Assembly (NCBI GenBank): GCA_002436765.1 | Contig: DJNI01000073.1 | Span: 1-6,876, forward strand | Length of the DNA: 6,876 bases | Direction of reading: 5' to 3' | Source: Clostridiales bacterium UBA6468 | GTDB taxonomy: Bacteria > Bacillota > Clostridia > Oscillospirales > Oscillospiraceae | Shown here: piece by piece, positions 1 to 6,365 of the stretch | How positions within the stretch are numbered: position 1 is the first letter of the stretch | Layout: each line of letters begins with the position of its first letter | Notes under the pieces: generated by a model | What the model saw: only the letters and a program-made list of their open reading frames with translations | The model's database searches: none | Told to the model about the DNA's origin: nothing | Program-made: the position numbers and the translations under genes

Positions 1-67
1 GTGTTTTCAATGGTTTTTTGAGCTTTACAAGTGACTATTTACTACTTCTTAGAAGGAGACTGTTTTC
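1..67 (+). other. AT-rich leader upstream of the first gene
   Basis: This stretch is far more AT-rich than the rest of the window and holds no recognisable coding segment. Two of the three forward frames close within about 35 bases, and the third yields nothing family-like. It contains a T-run at 14-19 and a TTTACA at 24-29 that could be a poor -35 element, but I see no matching -10 at a normal spacing, so no promoter is called. A short dyad, CTTCT (45-49) with AGAAG (51-55), overlaps the ribosome binding site and could weakly mask it. The composition suggests a true intergenic region, so the downstream gene may head its own transcript. Confidence 0.5.
53..59 (+). promoter_or_regulatory. Strong Shine-Dalgarno of the membrane-protein gene
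   Basis: AAGGAGA lies 8 bases before the GTG at 68 and sets that codon as the start. The ten bases TAGAAGGAGA (50-59) recur exactly before tyrS (6427-6436), whereas the internal genes of the block use different SD sequences. Confidence 0.85.
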
Positions 68-646
68 GTGGCGAAAACCGACCCTGAGGCTGCCAGACGG
101 CAGCGGCGTAAGACGATCCGCTGGGTCGTCACCGTTTTCCTGATCACGGTTGTGATTTCCGGCATTATTTCCCTGGCCTCGGACGAGGTGATGGACAGAA
201 GCAGCCTTCCCGTGGCTTTTCTTATTCTGCTTGCCATTGTGATGGTGGGCATCATTTTCGATATCATCGGCATGGCGGTGGCCACGGCGGACGAAAAGCC
301 GTTCCATTCCATGGCAGCCAGGAAGGTGCCGGGGTCTCAGGAGGCCATCCGGCTCCTGCGCAACGCGGAGCGGGTCAGCTCCATCTGCAACGACGTGGTA
401 GGCGATATCTGCGGCGTCGTCTCCGGCAGTGCATCGGCGACCATTGCGGCGCTGATCCTGACCCAGGTGGACGTGGGCTGGCCGAGGGGCGTTTCTCTGG
501 TCATGTCCGCCCTTGTGGCGGGGCTGACCGTGGGCGGCAAGGCCATCGGCAAGACCTTCGCCGTCAGTTCCTGCACGCAGATCGTTCACATGGTGGGCAG
601 AGTGCTCCATGCCCTGAATGGCCTGCACGGTAAAAAGAAAAAGTGA
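68..646 (+). CDS. Small multi-pass membrane protein, DUF21/CorB-like transmembrane domain without CBS domains
   Basis: The protein has 192 residues, starting at GTG behind a strong SD; the next in-frame Met is residue 42, after the first membrane segment. It has a basic, soluble N-terminus (1-17) followed by about four hydrophobic stretches: 18-38, 47-70, about 112-133 and 142-165. It ends in a lysine-rich tail (KKKK). Between segments 2 and 3 lies a polar stretch with FDIIGMAVATADEKPF, then RLLRNAERVSSICNDVVGDI. This layout (small-residue helix, acidic turn, amphipathic helix with an asparagine, then a Gly/Ser-rich helix) resembles the DUF21 membrane domain of CNNM/CorB/CorC-type proteins, and I recall clostridial homologues annotated as Mg/Co transporter CorB. 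The CBS pair and C-terminal CorC domain are absent, so ion transport is not established. It could instead be an unrelated small membrane protein conserved beside dxs. It ends 11 bases before dxs and is probably co-transcribed with it. Confidence 0.8.
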   Translation: MAKTDPEAARRQRRKTIRWVVTVFLITVVISGIISLASDEVMDRSSLPVAFLILLAIVMVGIIFDIIGMAVATADEKPFHSMAARKVPGSQEAIRLLRNAERVSSICNDVVGDICGVVSGSASATIAALILTQVDVGWPRGVSLVMSALVAGLTVGGKAIGKTFAVSSCTQIVHMVGRVLHALNGLHGKKKK

Positions 647-669
647 TATGTTAGGTTGTGTCAAACGTG
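643..669 (+). promoter_or_regulatory. Ambiguous dxs translation start region
   Basis: An in-frame TAG at 652-654 limits the dxs start to GTG 658 or GTG 667. Neither has a strong SD. AGGT (653-656) is too close to 658 but about 10 bases before 667, and GTGATA (643-648), overlapping the previous stop codon, could pair with the 16S 3' end for 658. Family proteins usually begin about seven residues before the conserved K-G-x-x-D-L segment, which fits 667 (MSILQKTKGHDDL) slightly better. An out-of-frame ATG at 648 opens a 16-codon frame ending at 698. Confidence 0.5.
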
Positions 670-2538
670 AGCATTCTACAGAAAACAAAAGGCCATGACG
701 ACCTTACCGCTCTGGATGACCGGCAAAGAACCCAGCTCTGCGGAGAGATCCGGGATTTTTTGATCTCCAATGTTTCCCAAACCGGCGGACATCTGGCCGG
801 AAACCTGGGCGTGGTGGAGCTGAGCGTGGCCATCGAGACCGTATTTAATACCGAGATAGACCGCCTGGTTTTTGATGTGGGGCATCAGTCTTATGTGCAT
901 AAGCTGCTGACCGGACGCCAGGCGGATTTTCCGCATCTGCGGCAGTACGGCGGCCTGTCCGGTTTTCCCAAGCCATCGGAGAGCGATACGGACGCCTTCG
1001 TGGCGGGACACGCTTCCAGCTCCGTTTCCATCGCCCTGGGCATGGCGCGGGCGAGGACGCTGCTGCATCAGGACTACAATGTGGTCGCCCTGATCGGCGA
1101 CGGCGCCTGCACCGGCGGCATGGCCTACGAGGGGCTGAACGACGCGGCTGTGAGCGGCGAGCCGATGGTCATCATCCTCAACGACAACGAAATGTCCATT
1201 GGAAAGAACGTGGGCGGCGTGTCCCGGCATCTGTCCCGTCTGCGCTCCAGCGGCCATTATCTGAAGGCCAAGCGCTGGTACCGGGAGATCATGAAAAAGA
1301 CCGCCGTCGGCCGGGCGGCGTACCGGGTGACCCGGCGGCTGAAAAACAGGCTGAAGCGGTTTTTGCTGCCTGCGTCCCTGTTTGAAAATATGGGCTTTAC
1401 CTATCTGGGACCTGTGGACGGTCACGACCTGCCGGGGCTGATCTCTCTGCTCACCACCGCCAAGGGCTTAGGTGAGCCGGTGGTGGTGCATGTGGTCACG
1501 AAAAAGGGCTGCGGCTACCGCTTTGCCGAGGAAGACCCGGCAAAATTCCACGGGATCGGGGCGTTTGACCCGGAAACCGGGAAAAAGCTGGCGAAAAAGG
1601 TCAAATCCTATTCCGATTCCTTCGGGGAAACCATGACGGAGCTTGCCCGGGAGGACGACCGGATCTGCGCCATCACGGCGGCCATGCCGGGGGGCACGGG
1701 GCTTCTCAAATTCATGCGGGAGTACCCCAAGCGCTTCTTCGACGTGGGCATTGCGGAGGAACACGCGATCTCCATGACGGGCGGCCTTGCCAAGCAGGGA
1801 ATGGTGCCGGTGGCGGCGATCTATTCTACCTTTCTGCAGCGCGCCTATGACCAGATCATGCAGGATATCGCCATGCTGCACCTGCATGTGATCCTTGCCG
1901 TAGACCGGGCGGGGATCGTGGGGGACGACGGCGCAACCCACCACGGCGTATTTGACGTTGGATTTTTGCGGCAGGTGCCGGGGATGCTGATTCTGGCGCC
2001 TGCCAGCCTTGCCGAGCAGAAGGACATGCTTTATTGGGCGGCGGAAACATACAACGGCCCCGTGGCGATCCGCTATCCCCGGGGCGGGGAGGGCAGCTAC
2101 CGGGATTCCGCGTGGCAGCCCGGCGAAAACGTGGAGACGGAAGGGCTTCTGTGCTGCCACCGCCGTGGCGGAGACGTGACGCTGGTGACCTACGGCTCCA
2201 TGCTGGATAACGTTCTGGAAGCGGCGGAGATTCTGTCCCAGCGGGGCGTGGAAGCGACCGTTCTGCGGCTTCTTACGGTGTCCGCGCTCCCGGCGCAGGA
2301 AATTCTCGCGGAAATGTCGGAAAACCGCTGCGTGATCGTGGCGGAGGAGGTCTGCACCGGCTCCGGTATCCGGGAGGCGCTGGCCTGGGAGCTGCGGAAG
2401 CTCTGCCCGGACTGCCGGGTGGACGGCGTCGATCTGGGGACGGATTTCGTCACCCACGGTTCGACAAAGGAGCTGTACCGCCACTACGGCCTGGATGGGG
2501 AGTCCATTGCAAACTATACCCAGGGGGTGCTGTCCTAA
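658..2538 (+). CDS. dxs: 1-deoxy-D-xylulose-5-phosphate synthase
   Basis: This cytosolic, thiamine-diphosphate-dependent enzyme condenses pyruvate and glyceraldehyde-3-phosphate to DXP, the first and usually rate-controlling step of the MEP isoprenoid pathway. DXP also feeds thiamine and pyridoxal synthesis. The 626 residues match the family length. Domain I (about 1-318) carries GHQSYVHK (75-82) and the ThDP/metal motif GDGACTGG (147-154) through N177 of NDNEMS, plus GPVDGHD (251-257). Its basic 190-240 segment corresponds to a stretch commonly disordered in DXS structures. Domain II has the catalytic glutamate E367 in VGIAEEHA, H428 in DGATHHG and RYPRG (472-476). Domain III follows from about 494. 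No key residue is missing. The start is GTG 658 or, slightly more in line with the family, GTG 667. The gene abuts tlyA with no spacer, implying translational coupling. Confidence 0.98.
   Translation: MSNVSILQKTKGHDDLTALDDRQRTQLCGEIRDFLISNVSQTGGHLAGNLGVVELSVAIETVFNTEIDRLVFDVGHQSYVHKLLTGRQADFPHLRQYGGLSGFPKPSESDTDAFVAGHASSSVSIALGMARARTLLHQDYNVVALIGDGACTGGMAYEGLNDAAVSGEPMVIILNDNEMSIGKNVGGVSRHLSRLRSSGHYLKAKRWYREIMKKTAVGRAAYRVTRRLKNRLKRFLLPASLFENMGFTYLGPVDGHDLPGLISLLTTAKGLGEPVVVHVVTKKGCGYRFAEEDPAKFHGIGAFDPETGKKLAKKVKSYSDSFGETMTELAREDDRICAITAAMPGGTGLLKFMREYPKRFFDVGIAEEHAISMTGGLAKQGMVPVAAIYSTFLQRAYDQIMQDIAMLHLHVILAVDRAGIVGDDGATHHGVFDVGFLRQVPGMLILAPASLAEQKDMLYWAAETYNGPVAIRYPRGGEGSYRDSAWQPGENVETEGLLCCHRRGGDVTLVTYGSMLDNVLEAAEILSQRGVEATVLRLLTVSALPAQEILAEMSENRCVIVAEEVCTGSGIREALAWELRKLCPDCRVDGVDLGTDFVTHGSTKELYRHYGLDGESIANYTQGVLS
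2522..2529 (+). promoter_or_regulatory. Ribosome binding site of tlyA inside the dxs 3' end
   Basis: AGGGGGTG differs by one base from AGGAGGTG and lies 9 bases before the GTG at 2539. It sits within the last codons of dxs, and the dxs stop TAA (2536-2538) directly touches the tlyA start, a typical coupled arrangement. Confidence 0.75.
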
Positions 2539-3354
2539 GTGAAGGTAAAGAAGAGGCTGGATGTTCTGCTGACGGAGCGGAACCTTGCGGACAGCCGCTC
2601 CAGGGCGCAGGCCGTGATCATGAGCGGCCTTGTGTACGTGGACGGCCAGAAGGCCGACAAGCCCGGTGTTTCCTACGAGGAAACGGCGGAGATCGAGGTG
2701 CGGGGCACGGCGTGCCCTTACGTCAGCCGGGGGGGCTTGAAGCTGGAAAAGGCGCTGCGGGACTTCGGCGTGAGGACCGAGGGCTGCGTGTGCAGCGACT
2801 CCGGCGCGTCCACCGGCGGATTTACGGATTGTTTATTGCAGCACGGGGCAAAAAAGGTGTTTGCCATCGACGTGGGCTACGGTCAGCTGGACTGGAAAAT
2901 CCGCTCCGACCCGAGAGTTGTGGTCATGGAGCGCACGAACATCCGCTACGTCACCCCGGAGCAGCTGGGGGAGCCGCTGGATTTATCTGTAGTGGACGTG
3001 AGCTTTATTTCGCTGAAGCTGGTTCTGCCTGTGATCAAACGTCTGCTGAAGCCCACCGGGCAGGTGCTTTGCCTCATCAAGCCCCAGTTTGAGGCGGGGA
3101 AGGAAAAGGTGGGCAAAAGGGGCGTTGTCCGGGAGAAATCCACCCACAAAGAGGTGCTGGACAATTTCGCCGCCCTGGCGGACGAGCTGCAATTCAAAAT
3201 TCTCGGCCTGACCTTCTCCCCGGTGAAGGGGCCGGAGGGCAATATCGAATTTCTGGCGCATCTGACGCTGGATAATGCAGACGGCATTCGGCCGGATACG
3301 GCGCTGGTGGTGGAATCGGCACATCAGACGCTGGGCAAGGGGGAAAATTCATGA
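2539..3354 (+). CDS. tlyA: TlyA-family S4-domain rRNA (cytidine-2'-O)-methyltransferase
   Basis: The gene is predicted to methylate ribose 2'-OH groups of rRNA using S-adenosylmethionine. The Mycobacterium relative modifies 16S C1409 and 23S C1920 and affects capreomycin sensitivity; the Bacillus orthologue is yqxC, and older names call the family hemolysin. The 271-residue protein has an N-terminal S4 RNA-binding domain (about 5-52, with LTERNLADSRSRAQ and VYVDGQK), then an FtsJ-like Rossmann methyltransferase from about residue 60. The SAM-binding loop is DSGASTGGFTD (87-97). The K-D-K-E catalytic tetrad is visible as K68 (SRGGLKLEKAL), D153 (VVDVSFISL), K181 (LIKPQFEAG) and E237 (GNIEFL). 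A tail of about 25 residues follows the last core strand. I cannot tell whether it is type I (23S only) or type II (both subunits). It begins at GTG directly after dxs and its stop overlaps the nadK start. Confidence 0.95.
   Translation: MKVKKRLDVLLTERNLADSRSRAQAVIMSGLVYVDGQKADKPGVSYEETAEIEVRGTACPYVSRGGLKLEKALRDFGVRTEGCVCSDSGASTGGFTDCLLQHGAKKVFAIDVGYGQLDWKIRSDPRVVVMERTNIRYVTPEQLGEPLDLSVVDVSFISLKLVLPVIKRLLKPTGQVLCLIKPQFEAGKEKVGKRGVVREKSTHKEVLDNFAALADELQFKILGLTFSPVKGPEGNIEFLAHLTLDNADGIRPDTALVVESAHQTLGKGENS
3338..3344 (+). promoter_or_regulatory. Ribosome binding site of nadK
   Basis: AGGGGGA lies 6 bases before the ATG at 3351, inside the last codons of tlyA. The ATGA overlap (3351-3354) of start and stop suggests coupled translation. 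Confidence 0.75.
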
Positions 3355-4214
3355 AAAATGTCATTCTGACCCCCAATCCCTACCGGGACAGGAACTTCCA
3401 GACCATGCGCAGCGCCATGCAGGTTCTGAAAGACGCGGGTATTCAGCCCAAATTGTGCCTGCCCTTTGAGGTTGACCGCAATTACGAGCTGCCGAAGGAT
3501 CTGCGCTTCTCCCGGCTGGACAGGGAGCTGCCCAACGCCGAGCTGGTGATCTGCTTCGGCGGCGACGGTACCATCCTGCACATGGCCAAGGCGGCCACCC
3601 GGCGGGGCGTCCCTCTTCTCGGCGTGAACATCGGCACCATGGGCTTCATGGCAGAATTGGAAAGCACCGAGCTGGAGAAGCTCTCCAAGATCGCCACCGG
3701 GGAATTCACCACGGACAAGCGCATGATGCTGGACGTGACGGTGCAGCGCGGCCGGGACATTCTGTTTCACGACATCTGCCTGAACGACGCGGTGATCACC
3801 AAGGGGGCGATCGCCAGAATCGTGCATCTTTCCGTAAAATGCGACGGCATTCAGGCCATGGAGTGCGGCGGCGACGGTGTCATCGTGGCGACGCCTACCG
3901 GCTCCACCGCCTACAGCCTTTCCGCCGGCGGCCCCATTGTGGAGCCGGAGGCAAGCAACATCATCATTACGCCCATCTGCGCCCATGAGGTGGGCAGCCG
4001 GTGCATCGTAGCCTCCGACCGGCGGGTGATCACCGTGGAAATGGTGAAAAACGCCCGGCGCAACGCCTATGTCTCCGTGGACGGCGGCAGGGCGTTCCGG
4101 CTGAATCCGGGCGACGTGGTAACGATCCAGAAATCCCATCTGGAAACAAAACTGGTTCGGCTGAAGGAACGCAGTTTTTATGATGTGGTCAACGCGAAAT
4201 TCAAGAAAGTGTAA
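3351..4214 (+). CDS. nadK: NAD kinase
   Basis: The enzyme phosphorylates NAD+ at the adenosine 2'-hydroxyl using ATP or polyphosphate, and is the only known route to NADP in most bacteria; it acts in the cytosol, usually as a homotetramer. The 287-residue protein carries all diagnostic motifs: GGDGT (70-74, with catalytic Asp72), LGVNIGTMGFMAE (90-102), the NE/ND motif as LNDAVITKG (144-152, N145-D146), GGDGVIVATPTGSTAYS (173-189, the NAD-binding glycine/threonine-rich loop) and GGPIVEP (193-199). Length and motif spacing are normal. ATG overlaps the tlyA stop by 4 bases behind a good SD. In Bacillus subtilis tlyA (yqxC) is followed directly by the arginine repressor gene ahrC, so nadK here is an insertion relative to that order, one common in Clostridia as far as I recall. 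Its product supplies the NADPH pool used by the MEP pathway and biosynthesis generally. Confidence 0.97.
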   Translation: MKNVILTPNPYRDRNFQTMRSAMQVLKDAGIQPKLCLPFEVDRNYELPKDLRFSRLDRELPNAELVICFGGDGTILHMAKAATRRGVPLLGVNIGTMGFMAELESTELEKLSKIATGEFTTDKRMMLDVTVQRGRDILFHDICLNDAVITKGAIARIVHLSVKCDGIQAMECGGDGVIVATPTGSTAYSLSAGGPIVEPEASNIIITPICAHEVGSRCIVASDRRVITVEMVKNARRNAYVSVDGGRAFRLNPGDVVTIQKSHLETKLVRLKERSFYDVVNAKFKKV

Positions 4215-4221
4215 GAGGTGA
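4214..4221 (+). promoter_or_regulatory. Ribosome binding site deciding the TTG start of argR
   Basis: AGAGGTGA, overlapping the last base of the nadK stop, is a near-ideal SD and is 6 bases before TTG 4228. No ATG or GTG lies at a suitable distance in the argR frame, so TTG is taken as the start. Confidence 0.85.
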
Positions 4222-4227
4222 CCGGGT

Positions 4228-4683
4228 TTGAAATCGAAGAGACAGGCAAAGATCGTGGAGATCATCTCCACGAAGAACGTAGAAACACAGGAGCAATTGC
4301 TCCAGGAATTGCAGGAAGCAGGCTTTACCAGCACCCAGGCGACCATTTCCCGGGACATCAAGGAGCTGCGGATCGTCAAGGAGCTGACCAGCTTCGGCAC
4401 CTACCGCTACACGACGGCGGCAAGAGAGGTGCCCAGCGCCTTTACCGGGCGGCTGAACACCATTTTCCGGGAATCCGTCACCAGCTTTGACTATGCCCAG
4501 AACATCATCGTCATCCACACCCTCCCGGGACTGGCCAACGCGGCGGCCTCCGCGCTGGACGCCATGAACATGAACGTGGTGCTGGGGACGCTGGCCGGCG
4601 ACGACACGGTGGTGGTCATCATGCGGGACACCAACGCCGCCGCCGCCTTTTGCGGTGAGATCAAGAGCCTGATAAACGGCTGA
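4228..4683 (+). CDS. argR: Arginine repressor ArgR/AhrC
   Basis: This hexameric, arginine-responsive transcription factor represses arginine biosynthesis and, in Bacillus (AhrC), activates arginine catabolism. Its 151 residues equal the family length. The N-terminal winged helix-turn-helix (about 3-62) contains TQEQLLQELQEAGF and the recognition helix ATISRDIKEL (38-47, with the conserved Ser-Arg). The C-terminal oligomerisation and arginine-binding domain (about 75-151) holds the motif GTLAGDDT (120-127); D125 and D126 correspond to the arginine-contacting aspartates. The start TTG encodes residue 1, matching the usual MKxxR N-terminus. The gene sits 13 bases after nadK and 14 before recN, the conserved argR-recN pairing of Firmicutes. 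No arginine biosynthesis gene is in the window, so its targets are elsewhere. Two perfect palindromes occupy codons 9-16 and 21-26. Confidence 0.97.
   Translation: MKSKRQAKIVEIISTKNVETQEQLLQELQEAGFTSTQATISRDIKELRIVKELTSFGTYRYTTAAREVPSAFTGRLNTIFRESVTSFDYAQNIIVIHTLPGLANAAASALDAMNMNVVLGTLAGDDTVVVIMRDTNAAAAFCGEIKSLING
4253..4273. repeat. 21-bp perfect palindrome in the 5' end of argR
   Basis: Arms TCGTGGAGAT (4253-4262) and ATCTCCACGA (4264-4273) are exact reverse complements around a single C at 4263. As RNA it would form a hairpin of about 9 pairs with a 3-base loop, starting 25 bases after the start codon. It encodes part of the KIVEIISTK segment of ArgR, so the protein partly constrains the sequence. 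It does not match the ARG-box consensus well. A role as operator or RNA structure is inference. Confidence 0.7.
4290..4303. repeat. 14-bp perfect palindrome in argR
   Basis: GGAGCAATTGCTCC is an exact palindrome with no spacer. Its centre is about 33.5 bases from that of the 21-bp palindrome. Both dyads contain GGAG on the left and CTCC on the right, so cross-pairing between them is possible. Confidence 0.65.
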
Positions 4684-4684
4684 T

Positions 4685-4692
4685 AGGGGGAA
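4685..4692 (+). promoter_or_regulatory. Ribosome binding site of recN
   Basis: AGGGGGAA lies 5 bases before GTG 4698 and just after the argR stop TGA (4681-4683). The resulting N-terminus MLSLLHIENIAVIE matches the standard RecN beginning, which confirms the GTG start. Confidence 0.8.
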
Positions 4693-4697
4693 TAACC

Positions 4698-6365
4698 GTG
4701 CTGAGCCTTCTGCATATTGAAAATATCGCGGTGATTGAAAGCGCGGATATTTCCTTCGGCAGGGGATTTACCGTCCTCACCGGCGAGACCGGCGCGGGAA
4801 AATCCATCGTCATTGACGCGATCTCCGCCATCCTGGGCGAGCGGGCGTACCGGGACATGATCAGGACCGGGGCAAACAAGGCCGCCGTCCGGGCGGTGTT
4901 TACCGGCGTTCCGAAGCTGCAGTGGTTTGAGGACAACGGCGTGGAATACGACCCGGAGACCGTCGTCCAGCGGGAGATTTTTCTGGACGGGAAAAATGTC
5001 TGCCGGGTCAACGGGAGCCTGGTCACCGTGTCCATTCTGCGGAAGCTGGGCATCCAGCTCATCAACATCCACGGTCAGCACGATTCCGCGTCGCTGTTCG
5101 ACGAGGACAACCACCTGGCCTTTCTGGACGCTTTTGCCGGGAATGAGCTGCTTCGGAGCGATTACGGAGAAAAATACGAGACTGTAGCGAAGCTGCGGCG
5201 GGAAATCGACCGTCTGACCATGGACGAAGGGGAAAAGCTGCGCCGGATGGAGACCCTGAAATACCAGATCGCGGAAATTGAAAAAGCAGAGCTGGAGCCG
5301 GGGGAGGACGAAAAACTGGAAGACCGGCGGAAGATCCTGCAAAACGCCGAAAAGCTGAGCAGCGGCATGGAAACGGCCGTGGAATGTCTCTACGGCGGGG
5401 ACGATACCGACGGCGCCGCCGGGCTGCTTGCCCAGGCGGAGTACGCCCTCGCCCGGCTGTCCCGGTTCAGCGACAGCTTCAACGCCCTCCACGAGCGGGT
5501 AGCTGACCTGATGTATCAGGTGCAGGACGCCGCTGAGGAGGTTCGGGATGCCCGGGATAACCTGAGCTATTCCGCCGACGAGCTGGAACAGATCGAGTCC
5601 CGGCTGGACGTCATTCACAAGCTGCGCCGGAAATACGGCACGACCTGCGAGGATATCCTTACGTATCTGGACAGCGCGAGAAAAGAGCTGGACGACATCG
5701 AATTTGCCGATGACCATCTGGAACGGCTGAAGGGGAAGCTCCAGAAGGCGGAAAAGGCCGCCTGGGATGCGGCGACCGCCCTCCGGGAGAACCGGAAAGC
5801 GGCGGCAAAGGCCATGTCGGCGCGTATTCTGACGGAGCTGACCCAGCTGGATATGCCGAGAGTGCAGTTTTCCTGCGAGTTCCGGGAGACGGAGCTGACT
5901 GTAGCCGGCGCGGACGCCGTGGCGTTTTACATGTCCGCAAATGCGGGCGAAGCCCTGAAGCCCATGAGCAAGGTGGCCTCCGGCGGCGAGCTGGCGCGGA
6001 TCATGCTGGCAATGAAGCAGGTGCTGGCCCAGCAGGACGGCGTGCCGACGCTGATTTTCGACGAAGTCGACGCCGGTGTGAGCGGCAGAGCCGCGCAGAA
6101 GGTCGCGCTGAAGCTCTGGAGCGTATCGAAAGGCCGGCAGGTTTTGTGCGTGACGCACCTGCCGCAGATCGCGGCCATGGCCGACGCGGCGTTCACGGTG
6201 GAAAAGCGCGTGGAGCAGGAACGGACGTTTACAAGTGTCGTCCACCTGGACGAGGCCGGACGGCAGCAGGAGCTTGCAAGGCTCATCGGCGGCAGCATGG
6301 TCACCGAGACGACGCTGGCCGGCGCTGCGGAGCTTCTTCGTTTGGCCAACGAAGCGAAGCGTTGA
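4698..6365 (+). CDS. recN: DNA repair protein RecN (SMC-like ATPase)
   Basis: RecN is an SMC-related ATPase recruited early to double-strand breaks, where it holds DNA ends together and assists RecA-dependent recombination. The protein has 555 residues, the normal length. The N-terminal head has LLHIENIAVIESADISFGRG and Walker A GETGAGKS (29-36), with the Q-loop region INIHGQHDS (122-130). Two charged helical segments, about 155-215 and 325-375, are the coiled-coil arms, shorter than in true SMC proteins. The C-terminal head carries the ABC signature SKVASGGELARIM (424-436), Walker B TLIFDEVDAGVSG (451-463) and the histidine switch VTHLPQIAAMAD (485-496). All ATPase motifs are intact. The gene starts at GTG 14 bases after argR, as in the Bacillus ahrC-recN pair. 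I see no LexA-type GAAC-N4-GTTC box upstream, so SOS control from a local promoter is not supported. The last codons overlap a strong hairpin (6332-6360). Confidence 0.98.
   Translation: MLSLLHIENIAVIESADISFGRGFTVLTGETGAGKSIVIDAISAILGERAYRDMIRTGANKAAVRAVFTGVPKLQWFEDNGVEYDPETVVQREIFLDGKNVCRVNGSLVTVSILRKLGIQLINIHGQHDSASLFDEDNHLAFLDAFAGNELLRSDYGEKYETVAKLRREIDRLTMDEGEKLRRMETLKYQIAEIEKAELEPGEDEKLEDRRKILQNAEKLSSGMETAVECLYGGDDTDGAAGLLAQAEYALARLSRFSDSFNALHERVADLMYQVQDAAEEVRDARDNLSYSADELEQIESRLDVIHKLRRKYGTTCEDILTYLDSARKELDDIEFADDHLERLKGKLQKAEKAAWDAATALRENRKAAAKAMSARILTELTQLDMPRVQFSCEFRETELTVAGADAVAFYMSANAGEALKPMSKVASGGELARIMLAMKQVLAQQDGVPTLIFDEVDAGVSGRAAQKVALKLWSVSKGRQVLCVTHLPQIAAMADAAFTVEKRVEQERTFTSVVHLDEAGRQQELARLIGGSMVTETTLAGAAELLRLANEAKR
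4721..4752. repeat. Imperfect inverted repeat in the 5' end of recN
   Basis: AAATATC (4721-4727) pairs with GATATTT (4746-4752), and GCG (4728-4730) with CGC (4742-4744) across a bulged G4745, leaving an 11-base loop. It lies 23 bases after the recN start codon. It may be coincidental. Confidence 0.35.
6332..6360 (+). repeat. 11-bp hairpin covering the last codons of recN
   Basis: GCTTC (6332-6336) pairs with GAAGC (6356-6360), and TTCGTT (6337-6342) with AACGAA (6348-6353); the right arm has a two-base GC bulge and the loop is TGGCC. It ends two codons before the recN stop. No T-run follows, so it is not an intrinsic terminator by itself; a role in protecting the mRNA 3' end is possible. 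Confidence 0.55.

Noticed and set aside
24..45. Sigma-A promoter (TTTACA with a downstream TACTAC or TATTTA)
   Set aside because: Spacing and -10 matches are poor; any AT-rich stretch would give this much similarity.
648..698. ATG 648 as the true dxs start or as a leader-peptide gene
   Set aside because: It is out of frame with dxs, stops after 16 codons and has no SD. It is kept only as a possible translational decoy in the findings.
1468..2484. Minus-strand open frame of about 338 codons opposite dxs
   Set aside because: Shadow of dxs; composition is His/Arg/Pro-rich as expected for an antisense frame.
2712..3092. 126-codon + strand frame overlapping tlyA in another frame
   Set aside because: It lies wholly within tlyA, whose S4 and methyltransferase motifs are continuous; no motif or SD supports the alternative.
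4253..4273. ARG box bound by ArgR
   Set aside because: The dyad lacks the AT-rich core and TGAAT/ATTCA halves of known ARG boxes, and its partner is not about 21 bases away centre to centre, so it is not called an ARG box.
3324..4400. Minus-strand open frame of about 358 codons opposite nadK and argR
   Set aside because: Same cause: a codon-bias shadow, with no family-like motifs and no convincing ribosome binding site context.
4684..4697. LexA/SOS box controlling recN
   Set aside because: The short gap contains only the SD, and no GAAC-N4-GTTC dyad was seen near the start.
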